Below, one piece after another: positions 50,360-58,230 of a stretch of 64,000 nt of DNA. How positions within the stretch are numbered: the stretch's first letter is position 1; the number at the start of each line of letters is the position of its first letter. Source of the stretch: an uncultured Paludibaculum sp. (lineage in GTDB: Bacteria; Acidobacteriota; Terriglobia; Bryobacterales; Bryobacteraceae). Made by a program: the position numbers and the translations under genes. The notes under the pieces were generated by a model that saw only the letters and a program-made list of their open reading frames with translations, did no database searches and had not been told where the DNA came from. The stretch spans positions 3,754,001 through 3,818,000 of the forward strand of contig NZ_OY762267.1 of NCBI RefSeq assembly GCF_963665245.1. Direction: 5' to 3'.

Positions 50360-50769
50360 TGGACCAACCCGCTGCAGATTCTGACATACAGTACAGGTCG
50401 AACCGTGAACGCGGTCGCAGACTATTGATCGCGACGGCACCCCTATTCGCTCCGATCCAGCGAAAATGAGCCAGGCAGTCGCCGGCGAGACCAGTCCTTC
50501 GTGAAGGGTGTGAGCCAACCATGCCCGTCGCCCTGAAGCGGGCTCTCCCCCAAATGGCAACCGAACGACCGGAACCGCGTCTGATCGAGTGGCTTGAGGT
50601 GCAAGTCTGCTTCTCCTCGCATTACAGAGTCGAGTCCGGACGTGTGCCAAGATGTGTGCTACAAACAGATCCTTCGGCCATCTGCAGGGAGCGGAAGCAG
50701 ACGTCCCAAATCCACGTAACGCACAGAAAATAAACAATACGGTGGTGGGCATGGAATCCCGCCACATTG
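50360..50769. other. Right end of the island without a supported gene
   Basis: About 410 bases between the RepA gene and the right tRNA repeat. No integrase, iteron array or other gene is supported. Open frames on both strands lack motifs. Confidence 0.4.
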
Positions 50770-50816
50770 TTGGGGTGCAAGAGGTCCCGAGTTCAAATCT
50801 CGGCGGCCCGACCAAA
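50770..50816 (+). repeat. Right 47-bp direct repeat (tRNA-Pro 3' remnant)
   Basis: Identical to 25754-25800. It contains the anticodon loop, T arm, 3' acceptor strand and CCA of tRNA-Pro, but the 5' half is unrelated, so it is not a functional tRNA. It marks the right junction of the island. Confidence 0.95.
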
Positions 50817-50883
50817 CCTTCCTGGCCTCCTCACGGGTAGCCGAATCCACCTCACCCTCCTCAACCATCAGACAGAGGCACCT

Positions 50884-52002
50884 ATGCCCGAATCGGCCTA
50901 CCCCATGGCGCGCGTCGCCGCGCTCCGTATCCACGAACGGTTTGAACAGCTGAGCACCGCTTCCCGGGCAGCCGGATCCTACCCCGGCCCGTGTGCGGAC
51001 CTCGCCACCCTCGAGGCGGCCATCGACGTGGCCTTCTGGGCCAGTTTGCGGAGGGAGGAGGGCTTTGCCCCGCGTGTCTCGTTGGCGTTTCTACCGCCCG
51101 GTTCCACGTCCGGCCCGCTCCGGCTGAGCCCGCCGTTGTTGTTGACGCCACAGTCGCTCACCCGGCTCGCGCCGGCCGTCGACCGGCAGGGCATCCACCT
51201 CGGCGTCTGGCACGAGGACGGAACCCTTACTGCCTGGGGTGCCACCCACCACCTGCCGCCGTTCACACCCGTGCTGGACGTCGTGGCTCCCGGCCTGTTG
51301 GTGGTGAAGTACACGCGCGGGGAGGAGTCCGGCAAGTTCGTGAACATCGCAGTCATCGAGGGTGACCAGCTCAAGATGATCGACCCGCGGGCCACCAGCC
51401 TGCCCGAGTGCCCCTCGCGCCTGACCCCGCTGCTGGGCATAGAGATGCAGTTCCAATCCGAGGACGCACCGGGCATTCTGCTGCAGTTTGCCGTTTCCAT
51501 GCGAGCCCACGCACGCGGCGGCGCTCTGCTGCTGGTTCCTTCCGAATCCTCGTCCTGGCGCGAATCCATTCTCTCGCCCCCCGGATACGTCGTTTCGCCG
51601 GCCTACTCCGCTGTGCCTGTGATCCCTACACCTGGCTTGCCGATTCTGGACGAACTCCGGAGAAAGATCGAAAGCGCGGCCGGCCTGACTGCTGTCGACG
51701 GAGCCACACTGCTGAACGATCGTTTTGAGGTGCTGGCCTTCGGGGACAAGATCATCCGGCGCCGCGGCGCTTCGCCGGTCTCACAAGTCACTCTCAGCGA
51801 GCCCATCGAAGGCGCCCAGGCCACCGTAGTAGAACCGGCCTTGCTGGGCGGAACACGCCACCTGTCGGCGGCACAATTCATCCAGGATCAGCCGGATTCC
51901 GTCGCCATGGTCGCCTCGCAGGATGGCCGCTTTACCGTCTTCTGGTGGTCGCAGTGCGACGGCATGGTGCATGCCCGGCGCGTGGAGTCCGTTCTGCTCT
52001 AA
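50884..52002 (+). CDS. DACNV-like sensor domain with DisA_N/diadenylate-cyclase-like domain
   Basis: 372 residues from the ATG at 50884; longer frames run back into the tRNA repeat and are rejected. The C-terminal 110 residues resemble the DisA_N diadenylate cyclase domain: VDGATLLNDRFEVLAFGDKI carries the DGA motif and GGTRHLSAAQFIQDQPDSVA corresponds to the GTRHR region, with leucine in place of the second arginine. The N-terminal part resembles the DACNV sensor domain described with such cyclases. It may make or bind c-di-AMP; the RHL change makes activity uncertain. First gene outside the island. Confidence 0.62.
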   Translation: MPESAYPMARVAALRIHERFEQLSTASRAAGSYPGPCADLATLEAAIDVAFWASLRREEGFAPRVSLAFLPPGSTSGPLRLSPPLLLTPQSLTRLAPAVDRQGIHLGVWHEDGTLTAWGATHHLPPFTPVLDVVAPGLLVVKYTRGEESGKFVNIAVIEGDQLKMIDPRATSLPECPSRLTPLLGIEMQFQSEDAPGILLQFAVSMRAHARGGALLLVPSESSSWRESILSPPGYVVSPAYSAVPVIPTPGLPILDELRRKIESAAGLTAVDGATLLNDRFEVLAFGDKIIRRRGASPVSQVTLSEPIEGAQATVVEPALLGGTRHLSAAQFIQDQPDSVAMVASQDGRFTVFWWSQCDGMVHARRVESVLL

Positions 52003-53540
52003 ACCGCCACGGGCTCGAGCTCAGCATGCGGTGGCGGCGTCAGCGCCACCAGATCCGGCCACCACCGCTCGGCCATCCGGCGGAAGTCGTGCTCATCCAG
52101 CAGACGGTTGCCGGTGGGCGGAGCTTGGGCCACCATCCGCCAGCCGTTGCACCACGCCTCGCGGCCCTCAGTCAGGTCGCCGGAGAGCGCCAGCACCGCG
52201 GCCCTCGCCCGCCAGTGGTCGGAGATCGAGCGGTCCCTCGAGCGCTCCAGCCATTCGCGCGCCGCCGTCAGGTTGCCGAAGTAGACGGCCTCAAAGAAGG
52301 CGATCTCCGGGGCCATCCTGCTGGCCCTGTTCGCGGGCAGCAGGGAGGTCCGATGAGCGAAGGTCTGAAAGTAGAGGCGTGCCCGTTCGTCGTTGCCCTT
52401 GAGACGGAAATGGCAGTAGGCCAGCAGGATCTCCTTGAGCCCTCCGCCCGAGGATGCCGCAAAGCGCGCCGACTCCTCCACCATATCGCTGGGCCAGTCG
52501 GCCGGCGAGAGCATGGTCGTAGCGCTGAGACCACGGTAGTAGGCGAAGAGGATCTGGCGGCTCCACGGTCCGTCCAACGCCAGTTGCCACAGACGCGCGC
52601 CATCGGAGTAGACGCCCCCGCCGATGCCGACCGGCACCAGATTGGCGATCGCGTCGCTCAACCCGAACAGGCCGAGTAGGGCGAAGAAGCTCCAATAGGG
52701 CTCCCAGAAGGTGCCCGGCGCCGCCAGGAAGAACAGCGTGGACACGCAGCCGGTCATGGCCGATGCCACCGGTCCTGCCGCCGTGAAGAAGAGGACCCGT
52801 GAGCGCATCAGCCGGTCCGACGTTGGCACCGCGCCCACGCCGCCGCCCAGCGCCGCGATCCATTCCACCCGCCAGCGGCCATCCAGCTTGTTGGCGGTCA
52901 GCGGACCCACCTGGAAATGACACACCTGGAACTCAGACGCCCAGGCACCCACCGCGTGGCCCATTTCGTGCATCGCGATGGAAGCAACGATAGCCAACGG
53001 CAGATCCAAATAATTGATAAGGCTGCCAGGCGGCCGGACTAATCCCAAGTCCTGGGCGAATCGGGCAATCAGAGGATACCCCGCCAGCACGCAGCCCCAC
53101 TGCACCACCCAGAACGCACCCTGCGACCACCGCGAGGTCGCGTCACCCGCCTTCGGCCGGTGACCGTCGGGCTGTTTATGACGTAGCGCGTGGCGCTGGC
53201 CGCGGCGCAAGAAGACGAGAAGCCCGGCGATCGCCACCAGCGGCCCAAAGGGCAACACCATGACGTGATAGAGCGAAACGGCCAGCATCCAACCGGCGGT
53301 AAACCGGCCACCGCGACGCATGTTCCACCAGGCTACGCCGGCAAGAATACCGGCGGAAATCATGTATCCAAGAATCCAGATCATCGGTCGGATCGGTGGT
53401 GCCCCGTGCGTGGTGGCACGGGCGACGCGATAGAGAGTGCGGCCAACTTCCGCTCCGCCCAGCGTTAAAAAGATCGCCGACATTCCGAAATACCACTGGA
53501 GTATTCTGGCGATTTTTCCCATAACAGTTCTCATAGCCAT
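51999..53540 (-). CDS. Membrane zinc metalloprotease of the M50 (site-2 protease) type
   Basis: 513 residues from the ATG at 53540; a start at 53522 is also possible. Six or so membrane segments are visible. HEMGHAVGAW near residue 190 is the zinc-binding HExxH in a membrane context (DLPLAIVASIAMHEMGHAVG). The C-terminal 170 residues are soluble and helical, perhaps TPR-like. Such enzymes cut transmembrane substrates. It converges on the DAC-domain gene with a 4-base overlap. Confidence 0.75.
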   Translation of the reverse strand: MAMRTVMGKIARILQWYFGMSAIFLTLGGAEVGRTLYRVARATTHGAPPIRPMIWILGYMISAGILAGVAWWNMRRGGRFTAGWMLAVSLYHVMVLPFGPLVAIAGLLVFLRRGQRHALRHKQPDGHRPKAGDATSRWSQGAFWVVQWGCVLAGYPLIARFAQDLGLVRPPGSLINYLDLPLAIVASIAMHEMGHAVGAWASEFQVCHFQVGPLTANKLDGRWRVEWIAALGGGVGAVPTSDRLMRSRVLFFTAAGPVASAMTGCVSTLFFLAAPGTFWEPYWSFFALLGLFGLSDAIANLVPVGIGGGVYSDGARLWQLALDGPWSRQILFAYYRGLSATTMLSPADWPSDMVEESARFAASSGGGLKEILLAYCHFRLKGNDERARLYFQTFAHRTSLLPANRASRMAPEIAFFEAVYFGNLTAAREWLERSRDRSISDHWRARAAVLALSGDLTEGREAWCNGWRMVAQAPPTGNRLLDEHDFRRMAERWWPDLVALTPPPHAELEPVAV

Positions 53541-53619
53541 GGTGGGCTGGATGCCGGATCCCAGCCATCCGGCACTTCCCTGAGAAATCGCCAACTTTCC
53601 TCTCAGTACCCTGCGCCCA

Positions 53620-54855
53620 CTACTCAAACCTTAGCGCCAATATCGGGTCCAGACGCGCCGCCTGCCGAGCCGGGTAGTAGCCGAAGAAGACGCCCACCAG
53701 CGCCGAAAACACGAACGCCAAAGCGATGGCCGAGACACTGACCTGCGTGGACCAGTGCGCAATCGCGCTGATCGCCCATGACCCGCCCAACCCCAGCACA
53801 ATACCCGCAACACCGCCCACCAGCGAGAGCGTCACGGCTTCCACCAGGAACTGCGACAGGATGTCGCTCATCCGTGCCCCGATCGCCTTCCGAATCCCGA
53901 TCTCTTTCGTGCGCTCCGTCACGGAAACCAACATGATATTCATGATTCCGATTCCGCCAACGATCAACGAAACCGAAGCAATAGCGCCCAACAGTATCGC
54001 CATCACACTGGCTGATTCTTCCTGGGCCGAGAAAACTTCCGAAAGATTCCGTACCGAAAAGTCGTCATCCGATCCCGGCTGAATCCGGTGCCTCTGACGC
54101 AACAATTGCGTCATCTGGTCAATCGCGGAGTCCATCTGACCCGGTCCGGTCGCCTCCACCAAAACATTGCCAATGGAGTGGGCATTCGCCTGACTGGTGC
54201 CCAATACGCGCTGCTTGGCCGTTGTCAGCGGGATCAGGATGACATCGTCCTGGTCCTGCCCCATTGGGCTTTGGCCCTTCGGCGTCAACACCCCGGACAC
54301 CGTAAACGGCACGTTGCGAATGCGGAACACCTGTCCGATGGGATCCATACCGCCGAACAGGTTCTGCACCACGGTTTCACCCAGCAGTGCGACACGGGCC
54401 GAGGAGTCGACGTCCTGCGTCGTGAAGGGCTCGCCGCGCTCGAGCGTCAGGTCGCGCACCTCCAGGTACGAAGGTACGGTTCCGATCACTGAGGTCGCCC
54501 AATTGTTATTGCCCTGGATCACTTGCGCCGAACTGCGTACCATCGGCGCCACCTGCGCGACCGACGGACACTCGGCCGCGATCGCCGCCGCGTCCTCCTC
54601 CGTCAACGTCAACGACATCCCGCTGCCCATCCTCATACCGCCGCTCGTCAGACTACCCGGCATGATGACGATCAGATTGCTGCCCATGCTCGCGATCTGC
54701 TCGCTGATCCGCTCCGTGGCACCGGAACCCACCGACACCATGGCGATCACTGCAGCCACGCCGATGATGATGCCCAGCATCGTCAGCAGCGATCTCATCC
54801 GGTTGGCTGACAGGGCGGCCAACGCCATGCGGGCGCTTTCGACTAAGTTCTTCAT
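53620..54855 (-). CDS. MacB-type ABC transporter permease (without ATPase domain)
   Basis: 411 residues. One membrane helix near the N-terminus (LLTMLGIIIGVAAVIAMVSV), a periplasmic MacB_PCD domain, and three C-terminal FtsX helices with RTKEIGIRKAIGARMSDILS. MacB proteins proper carry an N-terminal ATPase; here only the permease part exists and no ABC ATPase gene is adjacent. It follows the adaptor gene after 30 bases, so the two form one export system that needs an ATPase from elsewhere. Confidence 0.88.
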   Translation of the reverse strand: MKNLVESARMALAALSANRMRSLLTMLGIIIGVAAVIAMVSVGSGATERISEQIASMGSNLIVIMPGSLTSGGMRMGSGMSLTLTEEDAAAIAAECPSVAQVAPMVRSSAQVIQGNNNWATSVIGTVPSYLEVRDLTLERGEPFTTQDVDSSARVALLGETVVQNLFGGMDPIGQVFRIRNVPFTVSGVLTPKGQSPMGQDQDDVILIPLTTAKQRVLGTSQANAHSIGNVLVEATGPGQMDSAIDQMTQLLRQRHRIQPGSDDDFSVRNLSEVFSAQEESASVMAILLGAIASVSLIVGGIGIMNIMLVSVTERTKEIGIRKAIGARMSDILSQFLVEAVTLSLVGGVAGIVLGLGGSWAISAIAHWSTQVSVSAIALAFVFSALVGVFFGYYPARQAARLDPILALRFE

Positions 54856-54885
54856 GATCTTGCCCTTTCTTGCCTGGACTGTTGG

Positions 54886-56265
54886 TCAAAGCCTGGGCCC
54901 CCGATTGCCAGCACCGCCAAAGGGCGCCGCCTTCTTGGCCGCCGAACCCGATCCGCTCACCGCCGCCACAATCACCGGCGCACCCTGCTGCAGGTCCTGC
55001 CCGGTCACCTCCGTGGAGACCCCGTCCGTGGCGCCCGTCATCACCATGACCCGCCGAGGCTTACCATCCGGACCCAGTGTCCACAGGGCGGTCGCCGTCG
55101 CCCCGCGGCGCGACGCCGTGGCCGGCGCGGCGTTGTCGGGCTTGAACCGCAATGCGGCGTTCGGCACCTTCAGCACGCCTTCCTTGCGCCCGGTGACAAT
55201 CTTTACCGTCGCCGTCATACCCGGAAACAGCTTCAGGTCGGAGTTGTCCACCCCAATCACGACATCGTACGTAATCACGTTCTGAACGTTGATGGGTGCC
55301 TTCCGGATCTCGCGCACTGCGCCGTGGAAGATCCTGCCTGGATACGCATCCACGCTGAAGCTCGACTCCTGCCCCACCTGTACCTTGCCGATATCGGCCT
55401 CCGACACGTTCGTGTCCACCTGCATCTTGGCCAGGTCCTCGGCGATCTCGAAAATCGTGGGCGCCTGCAAGCTCGCCGCAACGGTCTGTCCCACATCGAC
55501 ATGACGCGCCACGACGGTCCCATTGACCGGAGCCCGAATGTAGGTGTGGTCCAGGTCAATCTGGCTCTGCATCAGATTGGCGATGCTCTGTTTCACCTGG
55601 GAATTTGACGAGTCGAGTCCGGCACGCGCCACGGCCAGTTGGGCCTCAGCCGAAGCAACGCCTTGACGTGCCGCGTCTTCCTGCGCTTTGGCTGCCGTCA
55701 GGCTGCCCTCCGCGGTATCCAGCGTCGCCTTGGCAGTCTCAATGTCCTCTTTGGAGAAGATCTTGTCGTCCTCCATCGCGTGACGCCGTTCGTACTTGCT
55801 CCTGGCATCGACCACCGCCGCTTGCGCCTTCAGCACATTGGCGGAGGCAGCCGCCACGTTCGCCTTGGCCGTAAGGATGTCGGCCTGACGGGCCTGAATC
55901 TGCGCCTGCGCATTCACCACGGCGATGCGCGCCGACTCGAGCGCGGCCTGCGCTTGCTGGACCCGTGCGTCGAACAACGTGGGGTCAATGCGCGCGATCA
56001 GGTCGCCCTTGGATACGCGGCTGTTGAAATCGGCGTAGAGCGCCTGAATGTTGCCCGAGACCTGCGTACCCACCTGAACCGTAACCACGGCGTTCGGATT
56101 GCCCGTAGCCGAAACGGTCTGCAGCAGATCACCCCGCGTGACCGGGGCCGTCCTGTACCGCTCCGTATTGCGTCCTCGCATCAACGAGTACGACCCAGCC
56201 AAAGCGGCGACCATCAGCGCGGCGGCCACCGTGGCCCAACCAGTCGATTTTGTGCGGCTCATCAT
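54886..56265 (-). CDS. MacA/HlyD-type periplasmic adaptor protein
   Basis: 459 residues from the ATG at 56265, fixed by GGAAGG six bases upstream. One N-terminal membrane anchor (WATVAAALMVAALAGSYSLM), the beta-barrel/lipoyl region (VSATGNPNAVVTVQVGTQVS), a long alpha-helical coiled coil (about 90-215) and the return lipoyl half (LDHTYIRAPVNGTVVARHVD). Links an inner-membrane permease to an outer-membrane channel. Two-gene operon with the permease. Confidence 0.9.
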   Translation of the reverse strand: MMSRTKSTGWATVAAALMVAALAGSYSLMRGRNTERYRTAPVTRGDLLQTVSATGNPNAVVTVQVGTQVSGNIQALYADFNSRVSKGDLIARIDPTLFDARVQQAQAALESARIAVVNAQAQIQARQADILTAKANVAAASANVLKAQAAVVDARSKYERRHAMEDDKIFSKEDIETAKATLDTAEGSLTAAKAQEDAARQGVASAEAQLAVARAGLDSSNSQVKQSIANLMQSQIDLDHTYIRAPVNGTVVARHVDVGQTVAASLQAPTIFEIAEDLAKMQVDTNVSEADIGKVQVGQESSFSVDAYPGRIFHGAVREIRKAPINVQNVITYDVVIGVDNSDLKLFPGMTATVKIVTGRKEGVLKVPNAALRFKPDNAAPATASRRGATATALWTLGPDGKPRRVMVMTGATDGVSTEVTGQDLQQGAPVIVAAVSGSGSAAKKAAPFGGAGNRGPRL

Positions 56266-56394
56266 AGTGCCCTTCCACACGTAAAGACGCTCTCGCCCAG
56301 TCCGAGATGACCACCCTTCATCTGAAGAAGTGTAAAGACGGAGAACGGCCCTCGTTCACATCAGTGCAATCTCGGCCTGATACAGTCGAAACTT

Positions 56395-57714
56395 ATGCGG
56401 AACTGCCTTGTTGCGATTGCCCTCTTGACTGCGGTCCTGTACGGCCAGCCCGCCGATCCCCGAGTCGTCCTCATCTCCGTCGACGGCCTGAAAGCCGAGA
56501 CGCTCCGCGACTCCTCGAAGCTTGGCTTGAAGATCCCCAACCTGACGGAAATGCGGGACAAAGGCGCTGTCTCCGCCGGCCTCACAGGCGTCTTCCCCAC
56601 CGTGACTTACCCCAGCCACACCACGATGATGACCGGCCTTCAGCCAGCTGAGCACGGCATCCTCGGCAACAACCTGTTCGACCCCGAACGCCGGACCAAC
56701 GGAGCCTGGTACTGGTTCTCGGAGCTCATCCGGAAGCCCACATTGTGGGATGCCGCCAAGGCTGCAGGCAAGACTGTTGGAGCCATCGCGTGGCCCGTCA
56801 CGGTCGGCGCCCGCATCGATTACAACGTGCCCGAGTACGCCGTCTTCCATGGCGAGGACTCGCTCCTGCTGCAGCGCTCCATCAGCTCGCCGGGCCTCTA
56901 CGCCGAAATGGAGAAGGCCCTGGGGACGAACGTTTGGGATGCGCCCCAGACCGACGCTTTACGCGCCGCCCAGGCTGCCTACATCCTGCGGACCCACAAG
57001 CCACAGCTCATGCTCATCCACCTCATCGACCTCGATCACGAGGAGCACGGCTTCGGCCCCGGCAGCCCACAGGCCCACCACGCTTTGGAGGAGATCGACA
57101 AGGCCATCGGCACAATCCGCGCCGCTGTTCGCGAAGCTGGAGTCGAGAGTTCCACCCGCTGGGTCATCGTCAGCGACCACGGATTCTGGCCCGTATCCCA
57201 GGCCTTCCACGCACAGGCCTTCCTGTCGAGCCTCGGACTCACGGCCCCCGAGGACAAGCCCACCGCGTGGCGTGTAGCCGCCTATGCCAATGGTGGCTCT
57301 GTCGCTTTTGTCGTCAGGGATCCCAACGACACCGAAGCCCAGCAACTTGTGCTGGCCGCGCTCAACACCCTGCAGCCGAACGAACGATGGGGCATCGACC
57401 AGGCTCTAGACAGAACTCGGCTCGCGGAACACAAGTCCTACTCCAACGCCTTCGCCGCCATCAGCCTCCGTCGCGGCTTCACCTCCGGCGGCAACCGCAC
57501 CGGACCGTGGGTCACTTCCTCCGGCGCCACCCGCGGGATGCACGGTTTCCTACCTGGCCCGTCCGAACTCGACTGCACCTTCGTTGCCTACGGACCCGGC
57601 ATCGCCGCCCGTCAGCTCCCACACGGTCAACTGGCCGACGTCGCCTCTACGGCCAGCACCCTGCTGGGTGTCTCGCTGCCTGAGTCGAAAGGCCGCGACT
57701 TGCTGAAACAGTAG
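56395..57714 (+). CDS. Secreted nucleotide pyrophosphatase/phosphodiesterase-like alkaline phosphatase family protein
   Basis: 439 residues with a signal peptide (MRNCLVAIALLTAVLYGQP). Metal-binding and catalytic pieces of the NPP family are visible: VVLISVDGLKAETL, FPTVTYPSHTTMMTGLQPAE with the nucleophile threonine, LIHLIDLDHEEHGFGPGS and VIVSDHGFWP, and GMHGF near the end. Hydrolyses phosphodiester or phosphonate bonds outside the cytoplasm; substrate unknown. Monocistronic, divergent from the adaptor gene. Confidence 0.9.
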   Translation: MRNCLVAIALLTAVLYGQPADPRVVLISVDGLKAETLRDSSKLGLKIPNLTEMRDKGAVSAGLTGVFPTVTYPSHTTMMTGLQPAEHGILGNNLFDPERRTNGAWYWFSELIRKPTLWDAAKAAGKTVGAIAWPVTVGARIDYNVPEYAVFHGEDSLLLQRSISSPGLYAEMEKALGTNVWDAPQTDALRAAQAAYILRTHKPQLMLIHLIDLDHEEHGFGPGSPQAHHALEEIDKAIGTIRAAVREAGVESSTRWVIVSDHGFWPVSQAFHAQAFLSSLGLTAPEDKPTAWRVAAYANGGSVAFVVRDPNDTEAQQLVLAALNTLQPNERWGIDQALDRTRLAEHKSYSNAFAAISLRRGFTSGGNRTGPWVTSSGATRGMHGFLPGPSELDCTFVAYGPGIAARQLPHGQLADVASTASTLLGVSLPESKGRDLLKQ

Positions 57715-57741
57715 GTTCCGTTCAGCGAATGGGCGTAAGAT

Positions 57742-58230
57742 TTGACAGAAACGCCCATGGAACTAAAATTCCGCCTGAACGGCGCTGAGCGGCGTCTGGA
57801 CATCCCGCCCAAGCTGACGCTTCTGGACGCCATCCGGGACTACGCCGGACTGACGGGCACCAAGTACGGCTGCGGAGAAGGACAGTGTGGCGCCTGCACG
57901 GTGCTGCTGGACGGCCGTGCGGTGAAGTCGTGCATTCTCCCGGCCACATCGGCCCAGGGCAGGGAAGTCACTACGGTCGAGGGGCTGGCCGCAGGCGGAA
58001 GACTTCATCCCGTCCAGCAGGCTTTTCTCGACCACTCCGCGTTCCAGTGCGGCTTCTGCACACCCGGGATGATCACAGGAGCGGTCGCCCTGCTGTCGCA
58101 GAACCCAAGCCCCTCGGAAACGGAGATCCGCGCCGGCTTGCAGAGTCATGTCTGCCGCTGTGGCACCTACCCGCGCATCGTGGAGGCCGTCCGCGCGGCC
58201 TCCTTGCTCAAGGGGGCGCCGCGTGGCTGA
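57742..58230 (+). CDS. [2Fe-2S] subunit of a molybdenum hydroxylase
   Basis: 162 residues from the TTG at 57742, or 157 from the ATG at 57757. GTKYGCGEGQCGACTVLLDG holds the plant-type [2Fe-2S] cysteines and CGFCTPGMITG plus SHVCRCGTYPRIVEA the second cluster, as in the small subunits of isoquinoline 1-oxidoreductase and xanthine dehydrogenase. It passes electrons from the molybdenum site. The partner large subunit starts inside its last codons. Confidence 0.92.
   Translation: MTETPMELKFRLNGAERRLDIPPKLTLLDAIRDYAGLTGTKYGCGEGQCGACTVLLDGRAVKSCILPATSAQGREVTTVEGLAAGGRLHPVQQAFLDHSAFQCGFCTPGMITGAVALLSQNPSPSETEIRAGLQSHVCRCGTYPRIVEAVRAASLLKGAPRG

Larger units (their letters stand above)
25754..50816. 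mobile_element. Genomic island or integrated plasmid remnant at tRNA-Pro
   Basis: About 25 kb between perfect 47-bp repeats of the tRNA-Pro 3' half. Contents support a mobile origin: a decayed transposase and broken genes at the left, plasmid-type RepA and DnaA-domain-IV genes at the right. No tyrosine or serine recombinase was found, so the element may be immobile now, or depend on one elsewhere. The cargo is the CTQ-oxidase-like locus with its radical SAM genes. The kinase and sigma-factor genes are of acidobacterial style, so the element probably circulates within that group. Confidence 0.85.

Noticed and set aside
50770..50816. A second tRNA-Pro gene
   Set aside because: Only the 3' half matches; the sequence upstream cannot form the D arm or the 5' acceptor strand. 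It is the integration repeat.
27000..50816. CRISPR array or phage structural genes in the island
   Set aside because: No regularly spaced short repeats and no capsid, terminase or tail genes were found; the only tandem repeats are the two coding units at 33278-33583.
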